The translations under genes and the position numbers were made by a program. The notes beneath the pieces are model-generated. The model had not been told where the DNA came from. It saw only the letters and a program-made list of their open reading frames with translations, and made no database searches. From positions 2,294,001 through 2,358,000 of the forward strand of contig NZ_CP058316.1 of the NCBI RefSeq assembly GCF_013389665.1: 64,000 bases of DNA. The letters are read 5' to 3'. This DNA comes from Microbacterium oleivorans. GTDB taxonomy: Bacteria > Actinomycetota > Actinomycetes > Actinomycetales > Microbacteriaceae. Below, piece by piece: positions 36,180-44,395 of this stretch. Every line of letters starts with the position of its first letter. The stretch's first letter is position 1.

Positions 36180-38459
36180 ATGCGAACGAGCGAGGACGAA
36201 GGGGTGCGGCTGTCGCGTCGCGCATTTGTCCGGGGTGCCGTGGCGTTGGGTGCTGTGGCGGCCATACCGGCGCTCGCCCCGTCATCTCCCCTCCGCGAGT
36301 CATCGGCGCTGCCGTTGGTAGTCCCTTTTCCTTCCCCAGATCGTTTGCTGTTCGGTGAGAATGAGCAAGTCTTTGCCCAGTACCTCATGAGCGTCGTTCC
36401 CATGTCGAACGACATCATCGACTATGGGGATGACTTCGGATTCATGGGCGGAGGATGGTGGCGCCCGGAGGGGACCCATGACCCCCGCAATTCACGGATG
36501 ATGGAACATGTGTCAACCTTGTCGTGGTTCTACGCCAACGAAAGGTCTTGGAACAGGCGCGGATTCGAATTGTACCGTGACCCGGCATTGCTGGCTCGAC
36601 TGGAAGCGTCGGTTCGTTATTACACTGAAATGCAATTTGAGGATGGGACCTACCCGGAATACGGGGGTGAGTCTTCGTTAGCTGCGACAGCCTTCGGCCT
36701 CGTGGCGCAGTCGGACACGTACGAAATGCTTCGCACATCGGGAGCCGCTCGCGTTAGCTGTTCGCGGCTTGAGCGAAGCATCAAGCGCGCAGCCGTTTGG
36801 TTTATGAACACGGACGCGGCGCACTGGCAACCGCCAATAGGATACTTCAATCAGGTCGCTGCCGGGCTAGTTGGCGCACAGCGTGCACTGCAGGTGCTGG
36901 ATTTCATGCCGATAGATCAGGCGATGATCAGCGAACGGATATCTTTCCTTTGCGATCACGGTGTCGCGGACGCGGGATTCCCCCACGAGCCGTTCGGGGT
37001 CGATTATGGATACAATTTCACGGTGGCGATGCCCGACCTGGCGTGGCTGTACCTCCAAACCCGGCACCCTGCGCTAGTTTCACTGGTTAAGAATTACACT
37101 GAGTTCATGCGCTACGCGGTCATTCCGGAGCCTCGGGGGGCGGAGCTGTCGCACGTTCCTGCTCTGCATAATCGGAATACCGTGAGCGGCCTGAGGCGCC
37201 CCGCAGATGATCTGGGCGACCGAGCCGCGCTGGCCAAGGTGTTCTTGACGGAAGTGCCTGACCTCGCGTTGTTTCTACCGACGCGCGAAGAAAAGAATGC
37301 CGCACGTGACGCCTTTCGCTCGGCAGCTGGGCCCATTCAGCCGCTCGCGAAGCCTCACACCTCGCCACGCACTTGGATGTATGGTTCGATCGCGCCGAAG
37401 GGACCTTACGCCTCGCATCGAAAGGCAGTCGAAGCCGCGCTCCCGCTGCTCACCAATCAGCGCTTCACCCGGCTGGAACAGGGTTCGGAGGGTGATTCCT
37501 ACCTTTTCGTCCGGCGGCCCGCCTACTACATGGTCGGAGTCTTCGGGCATCGTCCTCCAGGTCTCTCCACTCGGCAACTGGGCACGCTATGGAGCCCGGC
37601 TATTGGAACTGTCCTTACGAGCACGAACGATCCTGGTCTTGCCGAGGGCTGGGACACCCTCGGGCCGGAGAGGGCTTTCTCAACACGAAGATCGAGTTCC
37701 CGCAGCCTTTACTTCGACGGCCGTACTTCGCATGCCCGCGGCATTGACTCTGCCGACGTCTCTCGAGTGGGCGGGCTCTTTATGCACCGTACCGTGTCGG
37801 ACGCAGCGGGTTATGCGACCGCGTGGCGTCACTGGGATCGAGGACTCGGATTCACATTTTTCACCGACCGGGTGGGCGAGTGTACGCACTCACTTCCTTT
37901 GCTGCTGAAGGAGGGCGACACCGTCACATTCTCGGACGGGTCGGTTTTCGATGAAGGCGCTACCAGCGGCGTGGCGCTAGCGCGCAGCCTTGTGTTGGAG
38001 CGCGATGGGCACCGCGTGCTGTTCGCTTACGGAAACGAATCTCTTCCGACACGCATCGAACGAAGCCCGGCAAGAATCGCCGGTGGGAGCATCCATCGTG
38101 TCTCGATTATTTTCGAGAGGCAGCTTGATATTCAGATCATCTTCCTAGGCCGCCGCGACGAATCAGGGGTGACAGCCGAGGCGCATGCGAGCAATGCGGG
38201 CGAGGTGTCGGTGCGGGTGGTTCTCGACGAGCGGGTGGTCGACGCGTCGACCCGGGTGCGCGTCATCGGGACCGGTGTCACTTCTGACATCAGGGTGGGT
38301 GATAGCGGCTCAGGCTTCGGCATCGTTGAACGCACGTTCGCCCCGCCGGAAGTCCCCCAGACCATCAGCGTCGAGGTCTACCGGGGTGATGGGCGTCGCG
38401 TGTCGCGGTTCAGCGCATCGGTGGGGAGGACACTTGAAGCGCCGGGATCGCCGCCATGA
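36180..38459 (+). CDS. Tat-exported protein of unknown function, large
   Basis: A 759-residue exported protein. The N-terminus is a twin-arginine signal (SRRAFVRG followed by a hydrophobic Ala-rich stretch to about residue 40). The body is helix-rich to about residue 350, with Trp/Tyr-rich pieces such as FGFMGGGWWRPEGTHDPRNS, YYTEMQFEDGTYPEYGGES and DYGYNFTVAMPDLAWLYLQ. The C-terminal half is beta-rich (RVGGLFMHRTVSDAAGYATA, GDTVTFSDGSVFDEGA). A toroid followed by a beta sandwich is the plan of polysaccharide lyases of the heparinase/PL8 kind, so a carbohydrate-active role is suggested, but no catalytic motif could be identified. G+C is clearly lower than in its neighbours. Start uncertain: the ATG at 36180 has no strong site; GTG at 36204 is the alternative. 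Confidence 0.6.
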   Translation: MRTSEDEGVRLSRRAFVRGAVALGAVAAIPALAPSSPLRESSALPLVVPFPSPDRLLFGENEQVFAQYLMSVVPMSNDIIDYGDDFGFMGGGWWRPEGTHDPRNSRMMEHVSTLSWFYANERSWNRRGFELYRDPALLARLEASVRYYTEMQFEDGTYPEYGGESSLAATAFGLVAQSDTYEMLRTSGAARVSCSRLERSIKRAAVWFMNTDAAHWQPPIGYFNQVAAGLVGAQRALQVLDFMPIDQAMISERISFLCDHGVADAGFPHEPFGVDYGYNFTVAMPDLAWLYLQTRHPALVSLVKNYTEFMRYAVIPEPRGAELSHVPALHNRNTVSGLRRPADDLGDRAALAKVFLTEVPDLALFLPTREEKNAARDAFRSAAGPIQPLAKPHTSPRTWMYGSIAPKGPYASHRKAVEAALPLLTNQRFTRLEQGSEGDSYLFVRRPAYYMVGVFGHRPPGLSTRQLGTLWSPAIGTVLTSTNDPGLAEGWDTLGPERAFSTRRSSSRSLYFDGRTSHARGIDSADVSRVGGLFMHRTVSDAAGYATAWRHWDRGLGFTFFTDRVGECTHSLPLLLKEGDTVTFSDGSVFDEGATSGVALARSLVLERDGHRVLFAYGNESLPTRIERSPARIAGGSIHRVSIIFERQLDIQIIFLGRRDESGVTAEAHASNAGEVSVRVVLDERVVDASTRVRVIGTGVTSDIRVGDSGSGFGIVERTFAPPEVPQTISVEVYRGDGRRVSRFSASVGRTLEAPGSPP

Positions 38460-38506
38460 ACGTTTGGCGCGGCGACACTGATTCCTGATCCCGTCGACTT
38501 CGATCT

Positions 38507-38956
38507 CTAAGCGGGGGACGCCGGCCCGGCGCGGAACACGAGCCCGTGGTAGAAGCCGAACCGTGCGAGCACCACGATCACGATGCTGACGAGGTTCACG
38601 ACGTTGACCGCGAAAGGACCCGCGGGGCGGCCCAGCAGACTGGAGGCGGCTTCGACGCCACCCCACACGATCAGGGCGCCCAGGACGGTGCAGACCGCGT
38701 TCACGATCACGAACAGCGTGATCTCCACCCACCGCCGTCTGCGCGCGCGATCTTTGAACGTCCACTGCCGGTTGCCGAAGTAGGCGTTCACGAGGGCTAC
38801 GAGAGACGCCACGATCTTGGCGGCGACAGCGTCCCAGCCGAACGCCAGCAGCAGGATGTTGAACGTGACGATCTCGATCAGCGTGCTGATCCCACCGACG
38901 GTGAGGAAGCGGGCACTCAGGGCGGCAGCGCGCTTCACGCGGGGGGTCAGGGACAT
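38507..38956 (-). CDS. GtrA-family membrane protein
   Basis: A 149-residue protein with four membrane helices and the GtrA signature: FLTVGGISTLIEIVTFNILL, AKIVASLVALVNAYFGNRQWTF, and a last helix ending RFGFYHGLVF. GtrA proteins are thought to flip polyprenyl-linked sugars or support glycosyltransferases acting outside the membrane. It is divergent from a GT2 enzyme of the polyprenyl-phosphate-sugar type, the usual GtrA partner, and a GT39-like transferase follows that gene. A TAGCCT -10-like hexamer lies 9 nt before the ATG. Confidence 0.88.
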   Translation of the reverse strand: MSLTPRVKRAAALSARFLTVGGISTLIEIVTFNILLLAFGWDAVAAKIVASLVALVNAYFGNRQWTFKDRARRRRWVEITLFVIVNAVCTVLGALIVWGGVEAASSLLGRPAGPFAVNVVNLVSIVIVVLARFGFYHGLVFRAGPASPA

Positions 38957-39019
38957 GGCTCGACTAGGCTACATGCGTTGTCCGCGCCCGGGACATCACC
39001 GGTAAGCACGGGGAGCCAC

Positions 39020-39811
39020 GTGAGTTTCGAGCACATCGCCATCGTCATGCCCGCCTACAACGAAGCCGACGGCATCGCCGGCTTTCTGCAGGAGATCGTC
39101 GAGCACGTCACCCCGCTGTGCACCAGGGTCGACATCATCGTGGCGGACGACCGATCGACGGATGCGACCGCCGCGGTGGTCGCGCAGCTCGGGATCGACG
39201 GCGTCGAGGTGCAGACGCAGGCCGCGAACCGCGGTCACGGCCCCACCGCTCTCGCGGCGTACCGGGCCGGGCTCGCGACCGGCGCGTCGCTGATCGTCCA
39301 CGTCGACGGGGACGGGCAGTTCGCCGGAGCGGACATCGCGCGCATCGTCGCCGTGTCGCGCGAACAGCGCGCCGAGGTCGTGCATGGTGTGCGACGCGGC
39401 CGAGAGGACCCGTGGTACCGCCGTGTGCTGAGCGCGGGGCTGCGGCTGCTCGTGCGCCCCTTCGCGGGGCGCGGCATCCCCGACATCAACACTCCGCTGC
39501 GCGCCTACCAGCCGGCGGCGCTGGAGACCCTGGTCGACGCCGTCGGGCCCGATGCGCTCGTGCCGCACGTGCACTTCTCGCTCGCTGAGGCCCGCAGCCG
39601 GATGCGCGTCCGCTACATCGCCGTGCGCAGCCTCCCGCGCCGCGGAGCCGAGAGCACCGGCACGATGTGGGGGGCCACCGGACAGCCGGTGCTGCCGCCC
39701 CGACGCTTGCGTACGTTCGCCCGCGACGCGCTCGTCGAGCTGTGGCGCCTGTCGCTGCGCCCATCGGCACCGATGCGCGCGATGAGCGAACCGGTGCGAC
39801 GGGGAGCCTGA
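39020..39811 (+). CDS. Glycosyltransferase family 2, polyprenyl-phosphate sugar synthase-like
   Basis: A 263-residue GT-A enzyme. It opens with IAIVMPAYNEADGIAGFL; the metal and nucleotide site is VDIIVADDRSTDATAAVV and the DXD-like VDGDGQF. The acceptor-side motif is QAANRGHGPTALAAYRAGL and the second acidic block is INTPLRAYQP. Such enzymes make dolichol- or undecaprenyl-phosphate-linked single sugars for GT39/ArnT-like transferases, and that pairing is present here with GtrA. The GTG at 39020 has GGGGAG 5 nt upstream. The stop is 2 nt before the next ATG. Confidence 0.87.
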   Translation: MSFEHIAIVMPAYNEADGIAGFLQEIVEHVTPLCTRVDIIVADDRSTDATAAVVAQLGIDGVEVQTQAANRGHGPTALAAYRAGLATGASLIVHVDGDGQFAGADIARIVAVSREQRAEVVHGVRRGREDPWYRRVLSAGLRLLVRPFAGRGIPDINTPLRAYQPAALETLVDAVGPDALVPHVHFSLAEARSRMRVRYIAVRSLPRRGAESTGTMWGATGQPVLPPRRLRTFARDALVELWRLSLRPSAPMRAMSEPVRRGA

Positions 39812-39813
39812 GG

Positions 39814-41283
39814 ATGACGCGTCCGGTGCGGTCCGTCGCGTTCTGGATCATCGCTGTCGCGCTCGTGGTCGCGCACGGCATCGTGCTGTGGCAGAGCGTC
39901 GCGGCGACGCGGGTGTGGGAGGACGAAGCGTTCAACCTCACCGTTCCGGTGAACCTGCTCAGCGGCCTCGGGTACACCAGCGACGGCACGCTGTCGGGCA
40001 GTGAGCTCGTGCCGTTCGATGCCCGGATCTCGACCGGCCCCGTCGTTCTGCTTCCGATCGCGGCGGTCCTCGCGACGGGAGTCGACCTCGTCGTCGGTGC
40101 TCGACTGGTGCCCGCCGCCTTCTTCATCGCGCTCCTCGCGGCGCTCGCTATGCTCGGTCACCGTATCGGCGGGCGGTGGGCCGCACTGGTCGCGCTGGCC
40201 GTTCCGCTGGCGTTCACCGCCGCTGCATTGCCGTCGCCCATCCAAGGCCCCGCGGACGTGCTCGGTGAGGTGCCCGCTGCAGCGCTCCTCGCCTGGGGGC
40301 TCGTGGCGCTCCGGAAGCGGCCCTGGCTGGCGGGCCTGCTCGTCGGGCTGGCGCTCCAGGCCAAGTACATCTCGCTCCTCGCGCTGCCGGCCTTCGTCGT
40401 CGCCGTGCTGGTGCTGCAGTACCGCGAGACGTGGCTCCGACGTCTGCGCGCGCTGATCGTTCCCGCGCTGTTCGTTGCCGTCCCGACGGTGGTCATCGAG
40501 ATCTACGCCCTCATCTCCCTCGGACCGGCCGCATTCGTCGACCACTTGCGGGCCACCCGGGACTTCATCCGCAGCGGCGGGCAGGTGGCGCACACCACCC
40601 TGCCCGAGAAGCTGACCACCCTGGCCGCGTCGTGGCACCTGCCGGCCGGTGTGGTCATCGCGGCCGTCATCGTCGCGATCGCGGTGCTCGTCGCCGGGCT
40701 GCTGCTGCGATTCCCGCCGCGCCGCACCGACCGGTTCTGGGCATCGGTCGTCGGCGACCCGCGGGCGCATCTCGCGGTCGCCGCCGTCCTCGGATTCGGG
40801 GCCTTCGTCGGCTGGTGGTCGACGGCGGGACACCTGCCGCTGTGGGTGCGGCATCCCGCGCCGGGGATTCTCGCGTTCGCTCCCGTGCTCGTCGCGTGCC
40901 TCGTTCCCGCACTCCGGCAGCTGTGGCGTTCGGGCGTGCCCGCGCGCGCGGCATCCGCGGTCGTCTCGGCTGCGCTGGTCGCGTGCCTGGCGGTGCCAGC
41001 GGTGAGTGCCGTCATCACGGCCCTCAGCCGCGACGGCGCGGAGCTCGCTCAGCAGCGCGCTCAGGCAGCGGCGGTCGCGTCACTCGACGCCGACTGGGTC
41101 GCGACGCACTGGGGCGGTCTCGTGGCCGTGGTGGTGATGTCGGGCTCGCACGTCGGGCTGCTCGACGCCCCTCCCGAGAACATCGCGGGGTACCCGCGGC
41201 TCGAGCCCGGGGGAGCGGAGCTTTGCGGCACCGCTGCGCCGCTCGCCGAGGCGCCCGGCATCGTTGTCTGCCCCGGAAGCTGA
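39814..41283 (+). CDS. Membrane glycosyltransferase, GT39/ArnT-like (GT-C fold)
   Basis: A 489-residue membrane enzyme with about eleven helices. The first outside loop holds RVWEDEAFNLTVP, where the acidic Glu-Asp-Glu group is the catalytic/metal site expected of GT-C enzymes, followed by YTSDGTLSGSE and DARISTGPVVLLP. It should take a sugar from a polyprenyl-phosphate donor, made by the gene upstream, and add it to a wall glycan or EPS outside the cell. AGGATG spacing and the near-overlap with the GT2 gene show a two-gene operon. A hairpin terminator follows. Confidence 0.8.
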   Translation: MTRPVRSVAFWIIAVALVVAHGIVLWQSVAATRVWEDEAFNLTVPVNLLSGLGYTSDGTLSGSELVPFDARISTGPVVLLPIAAVLATGVDLVVGARLVPAAFFIALLAALAMLGHRIGGRWAALVALAVPLAFTAAALPSPIQGPADVLGEVPAAALLAWGLVALRKRPWLAGLLVGLALQAKYISLLALPAFVVAVLVLQYRETWLRRLRALIVPALFVAVPTVVIEIYALISLGPAAFVDHLRATRDFIRSGGQVAHTTLPEKLTTLAASWHLPAGVVIAAVIVAIAVLVAGLLLRFPPRRTDRFWASVVGDPRAHLAVAAVLGFGAFVGWWSTAGHLPLWVRHPAPGILAFAPVLVACLVPALRQLWRSGVPARAASAVVSAALVACLAVPAVSAVITALSRDGAELAQQRAQAAAVASLDADWVATHWGGLVAVVVMSGSHVGLLDAPPENIAGYPRLEPGGAELCGTAAPLAEAPGIVVCPGS

Positions 41284-41311
41284 CCGGGGCAGACACCGCC
41301 GGGAACGACGA

Positions 41312-41341
41312 AGCCCGCGCCGCCGTGAGGCGACGCGGGCT
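41312..41341. terminator. Terminator between converging GT39 and BY-kinase genes
   Basis: Stem AGCCCGCG (41312-41319) pairs with CGCGGGCT (41334-41341) across a 14-nt loop. It lies in the short gap between two converging genes and can serve both strands. Confidence 0.7.
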
Positions 41342-41363
41342 CGATCGTTGATAGCGGCCGTTG

Positions 41364-42824
41364 CTAGCTGCGGCGGGCTCCGGTGGTCTCACCGCGACCG
41401 GCGCGGCGCTTCTCCTTCGCCTCGGCGCGGCTCAGCTGAACCGGCGCCTGATCGACGACGTGGGTGGAACCGTACGTGTACGCGCCGTAGCCGTAGCTGT
41501 CGGGGCCCTTGGTGGGGAGCATGGTCACGACGACACCGAGCAGCGTGCCGCCGGCGGTGTCGAGGGTGCGGAAGGCGCCCTGAAGCTCCTGCTTCTTCGT
41601 GCGGCCCGAGGCGGCGACCATGATCACGCCGCGTGTCTTCTTGCTCAGGACGGCGGCGTCGGTGACGAGCAGCAACGGCGGAGCGTCGACGAGGACGTAG
41701 TCGAAGTGCTCGGTGAGCGAAGCGAGCACGTTGTCCATCGAGGTCGAGCCGAGGAGCTCGCTCGGGTTCGGCGGCACGGGGCCGCTGGGCAGCACGAAGA
41801 GCTGGTTCGCGCCCCACTTCTGCAGTGCGTCGACCAGCGGAACTCGGCCGATGATGACGTCGGTGAGACCCACGCCGCCCTCGATGCCCATGTAGTCGGC
41901 CACGCGCGGCAGGCGCAGGTCGCCGTCGACGAGAGCGACGCGGGCGCCGGTCTCGGCCAACGCGATCGCGAGGTTGGCCGTCGTGGTCGACTTGCCCTCG
42001 CCCGGTCCCGCGCTCGAGACGACGAAGCTCCGCGGGCCGTCTTCGACGTTGAGGAACTGCAGGTTCGTACGCAGCGTGCGGAACGACTCGGCCCGAGGGC
42101 TCCGCGGATCGGCGTGCACGATGAGCGGACGCTTCGACGCCTCGCTGTCGAACGCGATACCGCCGAGCATGGGCTTGTCGGTGAGCTGCTCCAGGTCGTG
42201 CAGCGTGTGGATACGGGTGTCGAGCACCGATCGCAGGACGGCGAAGCCGACCCCGAGGGCCAGCCCCAGGAGGGCGCCGATCGCGATGTAGAGGGGAATG
42301 TTGGGGCTCGAAGGCGACTCGGGGGCCGTCGCGAGCTGGGTGACCGTCACCTGAACGGGGCTGACGCCCTGGCCGTCGGCCGGTCGCTCGATGGTGTTCT
42401 GGACGGCGGTCGTGAAGCTCTCTGCCGTCGCGTTGGCGATGCGGGCAGCCAGCTCGGGATCGGTGTCGGTGACGCCGATGTTGATGAGGACCGTGTTGAC
42501 CGGCGTCGTCGCCGTGATGCGGGACGCGAGCTGCGCAGACGACTGCTCGAGCCCGAGCTCGTCGATGACCGGATCGAGAACGAGCGAGGTGGGGATGACG
42601 TCGACGTAGCTCGTCACCATCTGCCGAGCGAATGTCGTTCCCTGAACGAGCTCGCCGGTCGCGGCCCCCTCGGTGCGGACGGAGACGTAGAGGCTCGTCG
42701 ATGCTTCGTAGCGCGGCGTCTGCAGCAGGGCATAAGCGGCACCGGCGCCGGTACCCACGATCAGCAGAGCGAGCAGGAGGATCCAGTTCCTGTGCAGGAT
42801 GCGCAGGTAATCGCGGAGTTCCAC
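41364..42824 (-). CDS. Wzz-domain/BY-kinase fusion (EPS tyrosine kinase), copy A
   Basis: A 486-residue bacterial tyrosine autokinase fused to a chain-length regulator. The N-terminal Wzz domain lies between two membrane helices (about 14-34 and 176-196). The cytosolic kinase has Walker A at 271-280 (SAGPGEGKST), Walker A' VALVDGDL near 297 and Walker B VLVDAPP near 377. The C-terminus carries a tyrosine cluster (YGYGAYTYGSTH), the autophosphorylation sites, then a basic tail. Its phosphorylation cycle controls EPS polymerisation and export. GTG at 42824 has GGGGGA 8 nt upstream. A paralogue lies directly upstream and the matching phosphatase at 45710. Confidence 0.92.
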   Translation of the reverse strand: MELRDYLRILHRNWILLLALLIVGTGAGAAYALLQTPRYEASTSLYVSVRTEGAATGELVQGTTFARQMVTSYVDVIPTSLVLDPVIDELGLEQSSAQLASRITATTPVNTVLINIGVTDTDPELAARIANATAESFTTAVQNTIERPADGQGVSPVQVTVTQLATAPESPSSPNIPLYIAIGALLGLALGVGFAVLRSVLDTRIHTLHDLEQLTDKPMLGGIAFDSEASKRPLIVHADPRSPRAESFRTLRTNLQFLNVEDGPRSFVVSSAGPGEGKSTTTANLAIALAETGARVALVDGDLRLPRVADYMGIEGGVGLTDVIIGRVPLVDALQKWGANQLFVLPSGPVPPNPSELLGSTSMDNVLASLTEHFDYVLVDAPPLLLVTDAAVLSKKTRGVIMVAASGRTKKQELQGAFRTLDTAGGTLLGVVVTMLPTKGPDSYGYGAYTYGSTHVVDQAPVQLSRAEAKEKRRAGRGETTGARRS

Positions 42825-42916
42825 GTGGTAATTCCCCCTATAGGTGTCCGGGTCGACGGCTCTGTCATTGTTCCACACGGCTTAGGGTGGCCTCGCCACG
42901 CGCCGATTATCGCTGG

Positions 42917-44287
42917 TCAGTCGCTTTTCGACACGTATGCGTAAACGCCGTACGACGTCTTATCCGCGCCGGCGGTGGGGAGCATCGTCACGACGCTGCC
43001 GGCGATGCGCGACCCCGCCGTCTCGATGTTCGTGACGGCCGAGGCGAGCCGCGTGCGTGTCGTGCCGCCCGCGGCGGCGACCAGGATGACACCGTCGACG
43101 GCGCGGCCGACCACGGCGGCGTCGGTCACGGCGAGCACCGGAGGAGCATCGATGATCACGACGTCGAAGGCGATACGCAGCTCATCGAGCAAGTTCGTCA
43201 TCGAAGTCGAACCAAGCAGTTCCGCGGGGTTCGGCGGCACCGCGCCCGACGGCAGGATGAAGAGCGTCCCCTGCCCCCACCGCTGCAGAACATCGAGCAG
43301 GCTCGCGCGTCCGACGAGCACGTCGGAGAGGCCGACGCCACCCTCGATGCCGAAGTACTCGGCGGTCTTCGGACGCCGAAGATCGGCGTCGACGAGAACG
43401 ACCTTCGCGCCGGTCTCAGCGAACGCGAGAGCGAGGTTCGCCGCGGTCGTGGACTTGCCCTCCGACGGGTTGGCGCTCGTGACGACGAAAGCGAGCGGAC
43501 CGCCACTCGTTGTGAGGAACTGAACATTCGTGCGGAGCGCGCGGAACGCCTCGGCCCGGGGGTCTCGCGCGGACGCCGCGACGATGAGGGGGCGCTTCTT
43601 GGATTCGGGGTCGAGCGCGATGCCACCGAGGAGGGGCGCGGGCACGATCTTCTCGACGTCCTCGACGGTGCGGATGCGGGTGTCGGCGAGGGCTCGCACG
43701 ATCGCGATGGCGACGCCGATCGCGAGGCCGACGAGACCACCGAGAGCGAGCGACAGGCGCAGGTTCGGCGCGGCCGGGTCGACGGGAACCTGAGCGGGCT
43801 GCACCGTCTCGACGCGCACCGGGCTCGGACGCTCCGCGGTGGAGCGTTCCAGCTGCTCGGCCACGACGGTCGTGAAGCTGTCTGCGATGGCATTCGCGAT
43901 GCGCGCGGCGCCCTCGGGGCCGGGGTCGGAGACCGTGATCGAGATGACCACCGTGTTCTGGCCGGCCGAGACGGAGACGCGGTCAGCCAGCTCATCGGCG
44001 GTCTCATCGAGCCCGAGCTCATCGATCACCGGGTCGAGCACGAGCGCGGTCGGGATCACGTTGACGTAGCTCTGCACGGCCTGGCGGGCGAAGTCGGTTC
44101 CCTGGCGCAGTTCGTTGTTCGTTGCGCCGCCGGCGGACTGCGTCGCGACGAAGAGCTGCGTCGAGGCGTCGTAACGCGGCGGCGTGACCAACGCCGACGC
44201 CGCGCCGGCAGCGAGGCCGATCAGCGTGGTCGCGATGATCAGCACGATGTTGCGGCGCAGGATGCGGATGTAGTCGCGGAGTTCCAC
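42917..44287 (-). CDS. Wzz-domain/BY-kinase fusion (EPS tyrosine kinase), copy B
   Basis: Paralogue of the next gene downstream, 456 residues, same plan: helix, Wzz loop with FARQAVQSYVNVIPTALVLDPVIDELGL, second helix, then a kinase with Walker A SANPSEGKST, Walker A' VVLVDADLRRPK and Walker B VVIIDAPP. The tail is short, YGVYAYVSKSD, with three tyrosines and no basic extension. The GTG at 44287 has AGGAGA just upstream. Two kinases in tandem suggest division of labour or hetero-oligomers in regulating the same EPS machinery. Divergent from the repeat-tailed membrane protein at 44396. Confidence 0.91.
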   Translation of the reverse strand: MELRDYIRILRRNIVLIIATTLIGLAAGAASALVTPPRYDASTQLFVATQSAGGATNNELRQGTDFARQAVQSYVNVIPTALVLDPVIDELGLDETADELADRVSVSAGQNTVVISITVSDPGPEGAARIANAIADSFTTVVAEQLERSTAERPSPVRVETVQPAQVPVDPAAPNLRLSLALGGLVGLAIGVAIAIVRALADTRIRTVEDVEKIVPAPLLGGIALDPESKKRPLIVAASARDPRAEAFRALRTNVQFLTTSGGPLAFVVTSANPSEGKSTTAANLALAFAETGAKVVLVDADLRRPKTAEYFGIEGGVGLSDVLVGRASLLDVLQRWGQGTLFILPSGAVPPNPAELLGSTSMTNLLDELRIAFDVVIIDAPPVLAVTDAAVVGRAVDGVILVAAAGGTTRTRLASAVTNIETAGSRIAGSVVTMLPTAGADKTSYGVYAYVSKSD

Positions 44288-44395
44288 GGTTCTCCTGTCG
44301 TCGGTGTCGCCGGGTATCCTTTCACGAGACCAGCCGCTCCACCGACACCCGCGCGCCTTCCCGAGCGCCAGAGTCCGAGTCCGAGGCCCCTCTTC

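Noticed and set aside
42632..44395. Plus-strand extension of the repeat-tailed membrane protein across copy B kinase
   Set aside because: Antisense to a clear BY-kinase gene; the ATG at 44396 begins the plausible protein.
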